Below are positions 1-12,694 of a stretch of 64,000 nt of DNA, piece after piece. The DNA is taken from NCBI GenBank assembly GCA_005406025.1, contig BGZK01000101.1:434001-498000 (forward strand), in the 5' to 3' direction. Under the pieces are notes generated by a model. The model ran no database searches. It had not been told where the DNA came from and saw only the letters and a list, made by a program, of their open reading frames with translations. Position numbers and translations under genes: made by a program. The stretch's first letter is position 1. Each line of letters begins with the position of its first letter. The DNA comes from Eumeta japonica (Eukaryota; Arthropoda; Insecta; Lepidoptera; Psychidae).

Positions 1-2995
1 ATTCAAACTATTCATAATTATCATGATTTCGTCTAATGAACGCGGTTTTAATTAATTTTAAATAAATAAATTTAATTTAAATGTATTATTAGCATGTTCA
101 TGGATTGGTGTATTTTTTTAAAATCTGTTGTTTGTATTATATTGTTAACTAATTTAGAAGCAATTAATGTGAAAAACTCATTAAAGCATTCACAAATATC
201 TGTCTTATCAGTGATACTTTTGTCTTGAAATATAAGTTTCGAAGGCATACAACTACGAAGTGTTTTGTTTTTAGCATTAGAATTTATTAATTTTCACATT
301 TTTTCAGAATTATTATCACACTTATGAAAACAATCGTAGTAATATTTTCTCTTTTCGGTATTTATTACTTTATCCACCTTGTTTGCTTAAACTGATATAG
401 GTTAAATATTTAATTAATTATTTACATATTTAATAAACTAAATTTAGAAAAAAAAATGAATAATCATTATTTGGGATACCATATCAGATACCATGATATA
501 CCATTTCGTTTCTGTTCCCGAAACTTATAAGTCGAACAATGTGGTATATTCTTTACCATAAAATGTCTAATATTTTTTTTTTATTAAAAAAAGTATTATT
601 AAAAAAAAAGAAAACCACCTAGCAGAAAGTTTTTAAAGAAGACAAAGAACCTGTTAATTTTTTAACTCACTCTAGTCCCTCATTCAGTGAATTATTAACG
701 TTCGGCTAAGCTTATTTTTAAAAATTGTATTGTACTGAATCTTCAGTAGACGCGTGTAAGTCGTATTTCATCGACTTTTCTCACGAACGTAAACTATTTT
801 ATTTAAAATGCATTTCTCCCTTTATAACAAGTAATATGTGAGTTTTGAAGTTCATCTGCATATAGATTTTTTCTAGCACTTGCATACTATTATAAAATAT
901 GTTTATTTGTACGAATGCTTATCAAAAATACTACTGTAAATCCTACATGTTGCCTTTTTAAGTATCTGTCTAACAGTTGATGTTTTCATTATGTTTCTAA
1001 AGTAGACATGGTGCGGTAAGGAAATTTGGTAAGCTATAATACAGATATTCCGTACCCAACTTAGGCACTAGTCTCTCACAAATCCTAGAATAATCATTTA
1101 ATTGTAAAAAATGTTCTTAGAGACATGCTGACTGATTGTGGTGAAAAATAAATTATTATTATTATACATTTAAACAAATATTAATTTTGCGTGTGGGCGG
1201 ATTAGGCAAAAATGGAAAACACTTTGCTTATAAGTTTACGAAGCTTAAATTGTTTGAAGTCTGCGGGATGAAAATATTAAAAAGTTTACTCTACAAAAAC
1301 ATCGAGTTGGCGAACTTTCGTAACAAAAAATTGTACGACAAAATTGACATAGACTTTACAACGACCTCAAAAAGCTTATTTTAGTTTTAGGTTTTACTTT
1401 AGCTAAGTGGTCAGGCGCCTTTATGTATTTTGTGTTGTTTTTTTTTCAATATCAATATATAAACCTTTCATCAGTGTGATTTTAGAAATACTCCATAAAG
1501 TCAGTACTTAGATAGTAATTAGTATTCAGAGAGGTAAGTGGTAACCACTAAGTACAAACTCAGTGATGTAGGGTATAATCACCGTTTCATGTCCAGGGTA
1601 ATGGGCGAATACTTCATCGGTTACAATGATAATTGCAACCAAAAGAGTGTTCATTGATTTTTAATACTTTCGATACCCTAGGGCATGTGACTGTCTGCAT
1701 GTTCCTGAGGATGTGCTTAATTGGCATGAAACATACGTAGAAATAACAATATAACTGTTTAGCGGACTAAGATAAATAAAATATTGACACTAGCTTAGGT
1801 GTTCGATATCTGTCAATGCTCTCGAATCAATATTCGATTCGCTGGATGAGGATCCTTAATGGAAGAACAGATTCGAGGATCAGCGCTGGGTTGCATGCTG
1901 CCTGTCGCAGGCAAGCGTCCAATAATGAATATCCGCTAAATAACACCGTATGCATAAGAATACGACGATAATGTAAATATGTATAGTGAAACTTGTGGAA
2001 GCAACGCATACTCAGTGGAAAGCTGAAAAACAAAATAAATAGATTAGCAATAGTCTTGAGTAACAACTTGGTGACCCGTATAATTACCGTCACAATAAAA
2101 AACGGCCGTCCAATTGTTTTCAAATCGGCTTTGGAGAAACATTAAATAACTACTATTGCACCAGTTTTACCTGTCTCGAATGTGTTCCACAAAGACAGAG
2201 AAGGCTAAGCTCTGGGTAAGATAGATAATTTGATTCATGGTATAGTATCTAATGAACAATTGAAAACCTTTTTTTCCTTTCTATTTGTAGAAGTTTTGAA
2301 TGCAGTAAATAATGTTGATTGCACCTCCAGTGGACGTCCTAATTCGTAAAGAAATGTAGGTAAAAAATATATAATTTTGCTAATTGTTTGGTGGTCTATA
2401 AATTATTACTTAATGTTGTCATAATAATTACTGGTTTTTATGGATTATTTTGTAATCGTTCTTGGACTATATTTATGTCGTAATCTAAAGTAGAATACTG
2501 ATCTAAATTAAATATGTGTGTAATTCACGTGGTGTGAAATTCTTAATTGTGGGAAGAAGTTACATTTTAATATAAAACGATCTAATTGTGGGATAGTTAT
2601 CCAGCCAATGTTCTGGTTGGGTATAATTTCCGTACCTTATACGGAGAAATAATTAAGTGAACTGTATGTTCAATTCTCAATCTTTAAAAGATCCACTCAC
2701 TAATTTGCTTTACCGCCACTCCTAGAGCCTGTTCCTATGTCATTTTTGCACTCCAGACAGCGACGACTCGTCGTGGTCTTATAGTGGTTATGTTATAATC
2801 GCACACGGTATGACTATGATGGGAAAACTCGAAGAACGGTTGAAGAAAAACGCAAGGTGCTTCTAAAGTGATGTCGGATCACAAAATGACGAGTGCTCGT
2901 AGGTTGAATGTCCTATATTTTTAAGAGCGTCCACTCCTCGCTAGCTCCAATGCGCAAGTGTCGCTAGATGTATAATTAGTAGAGGGTATCAATTC
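1..2995. other. AT-rich intergenic stretch without recognisable genes
   Basis: Only chance open frames with low-complexity translations are seen. Homopolymer A/T runs occur around 570-610 and a few imperfect short repeats near 470-515 (ataccat/gatacc). No gene or mobile element was recognised. Confidence 0.5.
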
Positions 2996-3093
2996 ATCTT
3001 AATAATTGATTTAAGATCGAAAACTATTAATTAGTGACAACAGAAAGCAATGCTGGCTTTCTGTTGTCACTAATAAATCAATGTTATTAAGAT
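2996..3093. repeat. Imperfect inverted repeat with a perfect 18-bp core stem
   Basis: The core arms at 3031-3048 and 3056-3073 (TTAGTGACAACAGAAAGC and its reverse complement) are perfect, with a 7-nt loop. Outer arms at 2996-3012 (atcttaataattgattt) and 3075-3093 pair again with small gaps. The left arm has about 17 extra bases. This could be a foldback element remnant or a transcribed hairpin; sequence alone does not decide. Confidence 0.6.
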
Positions 3094-3179
3094 CATCAGC
3101 TTCGAACGAATACGTACCAGGTTGAATCCTGACCACGAATGAGTTTTTAAATCAAATTCAACCATTTGATTAGTGGCTT

Positions 3180-3320
3180 GAAGAGCTCGTCAAGCCTTCA
3201 ATTATGGATTTTGTCATCTTATTGGTGACAATTATGGTCGTTAGCCCCTAATCTGCATTAGGCCAGCGTGGACGGCTGAAAAAGGTCCAAGCACGTCAAT
3301 ATGAAGTAAAAAAAATGTGA
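3180..3320 (+). repeat. Possible SINE tail fragment
   Basis: The piece with gcattaggccagcgtggacgg resembles the stretch before the tail of the tRNA-derived SINE copies near 35.5 kb and 46.6 kb (both have CACTG..CCAGCG). The tRNA-like head is not evident here. Confidence 0.35.
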
Positions 3321-4152
3321 GTGGGTGTACCTCATCAGTAAGATAAAATAAAGGCTAACTCAACAATGCAATCGGTTACAAGTAAGAAAGGATACAATTT
3401 GAAAATTAAAATGACGCAAGTAATGACTAAAGAATGTTCATTTAGGAGGACCTATAAACTAAAAATCGAGCTTCGCAACTTTTCGTTCTGCTAATTAACT
3501 TTATATTTTACTACAATTAAAGCTAACTATTTTTCTTGAAATCAATGTGAACACTAGATTTTCGATGAGTGTCAGTCGGGGCAAATTTAAAATGTGCCGT
3601 AAACAAACCTACACAAATGATTCGGTACGATGTTTTCACAGACGATCGAGGTTTTGCACCATCCATTGCCCATTTAAGATAATTAACAAACCTTATTTCC
3701 TTAATTAACAAAGTTTGGTTCTTCCAAACCGTAATATGAATTACGGTCTAGAAGGCGCCCACGTTAGTAGGCGCAGCAAACTTACGTTAAATAATCTCAA
3801 AACACAGTAGCTTTTTCGTCCGAAGTACACGTCCCTCTTAACATGATAGCATATGCTCTGGAACAGGGTTGAAACGTGACCACGTAACGCGGATCGGTAA
3901 CATTTTTACAAATTTGCTTTGATACAATCATACTACTAGTATAAAAGGATTTGAGTGGTGCTATGTATTTTTAGTTATATAATTTTAATGCTTTATACGT
4001 AAATGTTTTTTATCTCTAAAATTGGGCGTGTACTTAATCCAATATTAAATTCATTGATCTTTGAAATAGTTTGATGACGTGATTTATTTGTATGACATTG
4101 CACATTTGAAAATTGTTCTGCTCTTGACATATTTAGGCTTAAAGTAAACAAT

Positions 4153-4182
4153 AATTTGACTTAAGGTGACTTAAGTCAAATT
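4153..4182. repeat. Perfect 12-bp inverted repeat
   Basis: AATTTGACTTAA at 4153-4164 pairs perfectly with TTAAGTCAAATT at 4171-4182 across a 6-nt spacer. Confidence 0.6.
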
Positions 4183-4584
4183 AATGCTTACAAAAAGCTA
4201 AAGTTAGACAGATGACGCTGTTAGGCTGTATTACAGTAAAATGTTAAATTTTGTCCTAAATGCTAATTTGCGGTCAAACGAACTCAGTTTCACGGAAAGC
4301 TTTTTCTAAGTTTCACAAATAAGAGTACTGTTTATTCTAAAATTATGTTATAATTAAAATAATACAGCAAAATTTTACTTGTCTTTCAGACCTTTTCGTT
4401 TTGTGGTATTTAACACAAATACACACATGTTCGTGATTACTACTGTTGGCGGATTTTTAGGAAGGAGTGGCTTTATGAATAGGCTACACACCTTTTAGGT
4501 TAAGACAAATTCTTTGAAAAAAAAAAAATATTTCTCCATAGCATTGCATAGCCAGTCGCCTGAAAATTATGTTTATTTATCAAT

Positions 4585-4990
4585 ACAGAAAACTGAAAAC
4601 GAGTATAGGTATATTCGATACATTCTTAGGGTTCCGTGAGAATTACTTAGAACCCATTTAATTTAACCGAATTTAATAAAATTAAAGACAGAGACAACGA
4701 GTACAAGTACATTTGATACATTTTTGTGGTTCCGTGACAGTTACTGAGAACCCTTATAATTTAAACTATTTTAATAAAATTTAGAAACGGCGAATGACAA
4801 CGAAAGGATTTTCGATGTATTTTTAAAGTTCCGTCAGAAATGTTAAGGGCCCTTGTCATTAATCTGATTTTAATAAAATTTTGAATAAATATAACTGAAA
4901 GCCAGTAAAAGGGGATTCGGTACATTTTTTAGGGTTCTGTGACTATTACTAAAAATTCATGTAGTTGATCCGATTTCGCTGATCTGATTC
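4585..4990. repeat. Tandem array of about four 97-102 bp units
   Basis: Four diverged copies start near 4588, 4684, 4781 and 4883. Each runs through a block like acgagta..gta..ttcgata, then cattttt, a ggttccgtgag block, acttagaaccc, and finally taataaaatt. Divergence between copies is considerable, so the array is old. It lies just upstream of the 48-bp array. Confidence 0.75.
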
Positions 4991-5107
4991 CGTTGTTTAT
5001 AGTGTTTTATGTTAAAGTTTCACTAAAAATTACTGAAAAGTAAGGAATATGGTTGGACCGGTTTTGCTGAAATTTTTTCGTATATTTTAATAAAATAGTA
5101 AAATAAA

Positions 5108-5769
5108 TTTTGCGATATAACAAATGACACTATTTAAATAAAATACTGTGATACATTTTGGCGCCTAACAGATGACACTATTTAAATTAAACAGTGAGAT
5201 ACATATTGCGTTATAACAGATGATACACTTTTCAAATAATATACTCATATAAATTTTGGCACTTAATGGATGGCTTTATTTAAATAAAATAGTGAAATAA
5301 ATTTTGCGTTATAACAGATGGCACTATTTAACTAAAATATTGAGATATTTTTGCGACATAACAGATGGCATTATTTAAGTAAAATAATAAGAAAAATTTT
5401 GTGATATAACAGATGGTACTATTTAAACAAAATACTCATATAAATTTTGGCACCCAACTGATGGTACTATTTATATAAAACACTGCGATGTATTTGCTAT
5501 GTAACAGATGGCACTACTTAACTAAAATATTGAAATATTTTTCGCTACATAAAAAATGGCACTATTTAAACACAATAGCGAGATAAATTTTGCGATATAA
5601 CAGATAGTCCCATTTACATAAAACACTGACATATATTTTCAATGTAACGGATGGAACTATTTAAATAAAACACTGAGATACATTTTTTCGATGTAACACA
5701 AGGCACTATTTAAATAAAGTACTCATATAAATTTTGGCGCCTAACGGATGGCACTGTTTAAACGAAATA
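5108..5769. repeat. Minisatellite of about fourteen 46-50 bp units
   Basis: Units follow the pattern (gcgatataa)cagatggcac, tatttaaataaaatactgag, ataaattttg. Starts are visible near 5112, 5160, 5208, 5258, 5306, 5353, 5401, 5449, 5496, 5544, 5592, 5640, 5690 and 5736. A subset of units ends actcatataaattttgg and is followed by a gcrcctaac-type start, which suggests a higher-order arrangement. There are no unique spacers, so this is not a CRISPR array. Confidence 0.88.
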
Positions 5770-6922
5770 TATCTCAGAATACCAAAGTTGCAGCCTATGA
5801 CCATATGTAAAGAAAGCAATGATCGTAAATTGTAATGCAAAATAATAATTAATATTTATTAATAAATTACACCAAAAATATAGGGGATGGTGTAATAATT
5901 GCACCTGGATGAGAATGGAATTTTCCATTTGTATGAAAAAAAGATGTCTTTCAATTCTTGTCAAATTCCTACAATGGTTACTAACAATAATTTAAAGAAA
6001 ACAATGCAACAAATGCATACACGTTTTTTATATGACGAACAGATTAGAACAGTCTAGCTGAAACCAGCAACAAAACCTGTTATTTCCGAGTGACAGTCAA
6101 AGGTTTAGGCCGAAATAAGTTGAATTTAGAAAATGATGACAAAGATTGGAAAACGATTAATCATCTATAACACAATCATTTTGTACATAAGTACATATTT
6201 TGCAAAATTCTACATAGCAAATCGTTTAGAGATTATTAAAAAACTTATACTGTTAAACAAAAGCTGATAATAACATAATTGGCTTACGGGACTACTGTTT
6301 ATCGAAATTGCTATGCGTTATCCAAAGTTATCAAATATTACAGAAGAAATTATATACAAAGCAAATGCAAAGTATATGCAAATATTGTTGTTGTGAAATG
6401 TATGTTCCTAAAGGCTAGGTTACTAAGAGGCATTAAATTTTAAAATGTACATAATTTCAAGAAAATATAAACAAAGTTACTTTTTTCTTTTTTTTTTAAT
6501 TTCGTATTTCTTAAGCGTCTACTTATTCTTTTTTTCAACGTTGTCTGATCCGTTGCAAGTAATCCTACGTCGCAGTAATAATTGTTACCTCGTATTTTGC
6601 ATTTATAGTGTTAAAATTACTATAGAACGATTTAGAATGATTGCTTATAATAAAAACATTATTGGACGTATCAGGTAACAACGTCTATATTTTTCAAATA
6701 TGTTTTATCTCTCTAGAATTCTCGAATTCCTAAGTATTTTCTGTGGATTTTTTTTGTTATTTTACCTCACATAAAGCTCTTTTAACGATAATTTATATTA
6801 TCTCCTTTATATTACCTGGAAAAATCTCTCTTCGACACACTTTTGCAGACTCAATGTTCCCGTAAATAGACACTAAATAAACATTTTAAATGTTTATTGC
6901 ACGATTAACGTGAAATAGTAAA
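5770..6922. other. AT-rich intergenic stretch
   Basis: No gene, tandem repeat or mobile element was recognised. Confidence 0.5.
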
Positions 6923-6924
6923 TA

Positions 6925-7551
6925 CAGTTGAACCTCGATAAGTTAAAGTCCAAGGGGAAAACAAAATATTTTAAGTTATAGAGGTTTTAAGTTATCAGAG
7001 GGTCTATGTTAGGGATAGATTAACTCTCAGAGGTGGGTCTGTTTTGCTATGTATGTATGTACCCTTGTTCCTGCTTATCAGCGTATGTGAGGTGTTGTTA
7101 GTTTTCTTTTTGGACTCATTTTAAGGCAGTTTTATCACAAAGTAGAGTAAAGCGATGTTTCCAGGACAATGATCAAAACTTATGATCAAGGCTCACTTGT
7201 GTCTTAGGGCTAACCACCAAAAGCTTTAAAAATTTGAAGAAGCAAACAATAGGTGACATATGTATTGTTTACGTTAACAATTTAACTAGTGAACGCATTC
7301 CAAACAATAAATATCAAACTTTTGTTTTGCACTCTTTTAAAATGACTCATTGACAAACAATTTTATGTTATAGGGTTGGAAACATTTCTTTAAGTTACTG
7401 AGGGCCAATACAGTGATTACTTATTTAAGTTATAGAGGTTGCGTATTTTAAGTTATAGAGGTTTTGGGCTCTGATGGGAAGGGAACATCTTATTTTTTGA
7501 CGTTATAGAGGTTTTTAAGTTACCGAGGTTTGAGTTATCGAGGTTCTACTG
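6925..7551. mobile_element. Pogo-like non-autonomous DNA transposon (MITE) with TA duplication
   Basis: The left end CAGTTGAACCTCGATAA and the right end (reverse complement CAGTAGAACCTCGATAA) form terminal inverted repeats with one mismatch in 17, flanked by TA on both sides (6923-6924 and 7552-7553). The CAGT..CCTCGATA type ends and TA target fit the pogo/Tigger group. Many subterminal copies of ttaagttatagaggtt are present in both orientations. The internal 400 bp has no open transposase frame. Confidence 0.8.
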
Positions 7552-10500
7552 TATAATTTTAGTTGATATATATCCAATTACATAGTTGTTGAGTATTTAA
7601 TATGAAACGAAACACAGTTTATCATCTGATCTTACTTATAAATACGAAATATTTTTTAGTGTGAAAATAAGAACTAATTATAAAAACGTATAAGAATAGT
7701 AATACAAATGTGTTCAAATAAAGTCACACTAAAATATGTAATGTAAAGATTTATTTGTCAACGCGAAAAATATAAATATATGTTCACATAATAGAAATTA
7801 ATTAACCCAATATTAATTTACTTATTGGTTGTAAACATTAGCTTTGGTTTAATAATGCATTCTGAACTGTAAACAGGAAATAGTTTTTGAATTTAAAAAG
7901 TATTTGCTTTTGATTTTGAATTTTCTGCAGCACATACAATTTATATACATAAATAAATTGGAAACAGACTAAGTAGGTAATAAATAATTTCTTTACCCCT
8001 CATGAAGAATAAAACCACAATTATTTTTAACCTCTTACAGATCGTCCTGAAAAATATATCATTGCAAATTTTTAATAGATTTTAAGCCATCTGTAACATT
8101 TGAAACGCAAAAGATTAGGATGTGAAAAATCAGTGAGCAGATTCAATATCCTTCAAAGGTAAACGAATAGAGATTGTTTTCCGGGCTATATTACCACTTC
8201 TGATACATACAACACGTCCTGTCTTCGTCTAGCTCGTACGATTGGTAACGCCCAAAGCGGCAACACTACGTTAGATAATACGGAAGCTGTTATATTCCGG
8301 ACATCTCTTTCACGCCCATATAATTATTACGCTGTCACATCAGCCTTTTATTTCACTCTTTATTTAATAAATGTATCATAGAAATATATACTTTAAGTAG
8401 TTGTGAAAGGTTTTAATTTTGACAATTAAATAATAACATAAAATTGCATATATGTGTTCGTAAACGCTTTAAATTCATTTCTGTGCGTATTCACACGAAC
8501 GTAAATATTGTCGGTTTTTCATGAATTTTAAAATTAAATATACAAATAACTAATTTATCTTGTTTCTTTGAATTCACGTAACTAAATTAAAAAAATTCGA
8601 ACATTTTTTAAATATTAATCGTGAATTTAATTCTATAATGGAATCAAAACGCACGACGAAATAAATTTGTATGAAAACGGCGTGTTTCGTTGACCCTTAA
8701 ATTACTTCGTTACTTGTCGCGCAAATAAAATAAAAACGAACCGTTTCCTCCTTGTAAAAATTACAACAAGATCTTCTGTTTTTTGTAATTTTCCAATCCA
8801 TTCGCTCGGTTTGGTTTTCATTCCGGTAATCTTATTGCCGTGCCCATGCTCCTGAAACAGACTTAATTCTGTGCTTCGTCGGGAGATGATTGAAATTATT
8901 TTTTAAGAGTTCATCGTTTTCATTATTTTTTGCGTTATGCATTATTTATTAAGTAAATATGTAAATGTGCTTAGGGGAATATTAAAACTAAAATACTCGT
9001 CTTACTAAACAGACTTCTTATAATATAATGTTTTGTTGTTAACATATTTATTCAATTCATTAATCAATTATCAATTTTATACTTCCTTCTCTAAAAGTTA
9101 TAATTAAACAGCCGAGTATGAGTCGGGATTGGCGCAGGCCGATTGACTGAAATATATTGTATAAATAAACCAAACTATATTTAATATATAAAAACAAATT
9201 TAAAATAACATAAGTAGAAAATCTTAAAAGCAAATTACCTAATAAACTCAATATTTTCTAAAATATAGACAAAACTTTTTAATGGAAAAATAAAAATCAT
9301 TGTCTCGTTATTTACAACATAGAAAAAAGGCAGAAAGTTAACCAGCTCAACAAAATGCTGCCGCCTGGGCCACAGTATCGATTTTCAGCTGGGTCCCGAA
9401 AATCAGTGTTAGTCCAGATAGCTACGTCACGCCGAAAGTTTGAACAGCTACAAAAAAAACTGTGTTAGGAACCTTGTATGCAATTTTGTGATAATACCAC
9501 CGTATGATTTTACGAAAAATTCTACTTAGTGTTTGATTTTCTTCTTATTCTTTTTTTAATTACTTTTTTAAGAATACAGCGACATTGTTAGAGATGAGTA
9601 ATACCACTAATTTTCAGTAACTAAATGATTTTTTTAAAGTAGGCATAAAGTAATTAATGAAAGGAATGTTACGTAATAAAGGCGGGTTATGCAATCGGAA
9701 TATTCATAACTATGTACCTTTTTGATGGAATAAAATTATCGCACTGTATTCTAATCAACTGTGTATTGTGGGTACACACCATACATGTAGGCTTTATATT
9801 TTCGTACAATTTATTTATTGTGAGCGTTTTGGATCTATGCTGACCCAGTGCGAGTTGCAGCTCATTAAACACAGGTTCACATACTTTTACAAGCTGTTTA
9901 AACTCAGTGACACAGATATCTTGTAGATGTAAATATTTTCATAAACTTTGCTAAGCAAAAGGCTAAGTATTATACAACGGTGGGCTATTATATGTCTGAA
10001 GGGACGAAGGACGGCGGTTTCCAGAAGAGTTTTACCCAAGGTCCTTTATAAAATAGTATTATTGTTTTATAATACGTGACATGACATTATTACAGTAATA
10101 TTTTGGACATCTATCATTACTTCCTAAAATTTCATAAAGGAAATAGGGGAATTATTTGACACAACACCCAAAACTTGAATACAGCGAAACTGACAACGTA
10201 ATGACAGTCGGCAGATTTACTTAATTGTGCGTTTACGACTCGTACATTTACAGAGAATCTAACTGCATTTGAGAATATTGATTGTTGCTTAGCAACACTA
10301 CGTCTGGCTTATTTATCTAGTACATGAGATATCTAAAATGTTCGAGCTCTTAGATTGAAAACTGTTGCAACTTCTTAGAATCTTTAAGCATTGACACGTG
10401 TTGATAAATCAATTTCCGTAAATTTTAGCGAAGACTAATACTCTTCAAATGATTTCTAACAATTTTTATACCTTTCAATGACGAGGCGAAATTCTTTTTC

Positions 10501-10854
10501 TTGAAATTTAATTAATGTTTTTCGACTTAATAAGCAACAAATTCGAAGCAGCTGTTTAATAGTCGAATCCTATTAAATTTTGAAATCGATCGAATAGTTT
10601 ACAAGGCATTCGGAAAAAAAAATAGTTCTGAAAATTAACTAATACCTATCTGATTTCAGTGGAATTTATGACAGTGAACGTAGTCATTTTTTTAATAAAA
10701 CTCAAATTTTTCAATTCATCGGTGTACTATTGCAAAAACTGTCAAATAAAAAACTGGTGAGATGTTTAACCCGTCCGATTCAAATTTGTAGAAATTTTAA
10801 ATTGGAGAAAACATTTTCAAATGCCGTTATTTGGATCTAAATGAGTCAATTCTC

Positions 10855-10995
10855 TCGAAAGTTATGGATTAAAGCCACATTAGCTTACACACACACATGC
10901 ACACATGCAGAAATCACTCTAAAAATGGTTTAACCAGATTCTAAAAATCGAAATAATAATAAAATTTTTTTTTTCATTTTTGCATATCGGGAAGC
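10855..10995 (-). repeat. Dispersed repeat fragment, antisense copy of the 17.3/58.0 kb family
   Basis: It reads in reverse order through gaaagttatgg, a cacacacaca tract, a tctaaaaatcgaaa block and gggaagcggg. These are the complements of blocks seen in forward order at 57965-58420. Confidence 0.5.
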
Positions 10996-11459
10996 GGGAA
11001 ATGAAAAAATTTACAATTACATTGACATGACATTATATAAATTTATTTATTACAACCATTTGGTTGATCTTAATATTTCGAAAAAACTAAATTTAAAAAT
11101 ATAATATAAATATAGTAAGTATAAAGTTTTATTTTAAATTTGTTTTTTATCTCATCGTAGGAAAGTCACTAAGAGGTAGGAAAGTTACTATTTAAACTAA
11201 CTTTTAATAAAAAGTCACTTTTAAAGTAAAATTTGCGTTCAATGTTCCCCTAGTAAAGGTTTTTGGACTTAAAACCGTTAAAAAGAAGACATGGAACGCA
11301 AAATTGGTTTTAAAAATTACTTTTAATTAAAAGTAATTATAAAAGGAGGTGTTGCAAGAGGCCTTTAATCTCAGAAAGTAAATATGACTAAATAAACCTT
11401 ATTTTTGTTTTAGTTAAAGTTAAATAATAATAATATCGAACACATCTGTGAATTATTGT

Positions 11460-11560
11460 TATACTAGCTGTTCCCGTGTTCTACTTGCTTGGACTACAGA
11501 ATTTTCGTTCAGGTTTTTTCTATAAATAAAATAGAATTTTACTTGCCTGTTTAATTATGA
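11460..11560 (-). repeat. Possible non-LTR retroelement tail, antisense
   Basis: The stretch tactagctgttcccgtgttc resembles the reverse complement of the gaagcc..gcaaagctagta end seen at 62220, a tail type common in lepidopteran RTE-like elements and their SINEs. Confidence 0.4.
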
Positions 11561-12694
11561 GATAAATAATAATAAGACAAATATTTTTAATTTAAACTTA
11601 TTTGTAGACATTTTAGGTATTCCATGTACTTTTTTTTTCGTTTTTAAATTCTAAAGAATATGTGTTATTTATATAAAGGTCCCTTTGTATACAATATTCC
11701 TCGTTTTTTTTTACTGGGCGCAAGTCGCTTCCACACCATCGACATGCTGGTACTATCTCGAAGATAAAAATGCTTTATGTTGCAAGAGATAGATATATAC
11801 TATCGGGACTTTTACGTAGGTTTTTTAAGACCTACAATTATAAAGCACACTAATTTGATATACCTCTCATGGTTTGATAGGCGTGCCATTATACGCCTCA
11901 AAGCATTTTATTACTCCTCGATTCATCATTATGGTCACTGTTTATATTGTGCGTTATTTTATGCAACAAAACATAGATATCATATAGCTTGGCCAGATTA
12001 CGTACTTATGAGTTAAAAAAAGACCATTTAAATCGAATAAGTGGTTCTCGCGTGAAAAGGACATAAATGAACTAACAGTCAGACAGACTTGATTTTTATA
12101 TGCATCGATGTAAAATTTGCGATTTATATCCTTCAAAGTGTATTTTGTACACTTTATTTGTTCGCTATATATCATATATCATGTACATTACATTTGAAAA
12201 CGGCGATAATATAATTCTTTGCGTTTTTTCCAGTTAATGATGAACGTTAGCAAGTTGTAAAAAAATGTATATAAAGTTGTCGATATTATTGATATATCAG
12301 TAAATATATTAATAGTACTTGTGTACAAAAAAAAAACTAATTTTCTCTTTAATCGATAGAATATACTTACGTAGAAGATAAACATAACTTTTTTGTTTGT
12401 GAATCGATTGTGATGAAACAACCACTATATGTTACGGTAAGTTAGCCACAATACATTAGTGGAAATTTATTTCGATTGAGCTGTTTCTGAGATTAGCATG
12501 TACGGATGCTCATACAGACAGACAAAATTCTAAAAAGAATTTTTGATATACGATATACACATACGATATAAATACAACATTGTCTTTATAAATAAATATT
12601 TAGTGTATAAAATCGGTTCACTTAGTATTCCATCTCATGTATATATTTAAACATTGTTGTACTTTACAGAAATGCGTATCTGCCATTTTACATA

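Larger units (their letters stand above)
7554..12692. other. AT-rich intergenic stretch with scattered repeat tails
   Basis: No gene was recognised. Two short pieces look repeat-derived and are listed separately (10855-10995 and 11460-11560). The remainder holds only chance frames. Confidence 0.45.

Noticed and set aside
5108..5769. CRISPR-like regular repeats
   Set aside because: Units are contiguous without unique spacers, are degenerate, and lie in an insect genome. It is a minisatellite.
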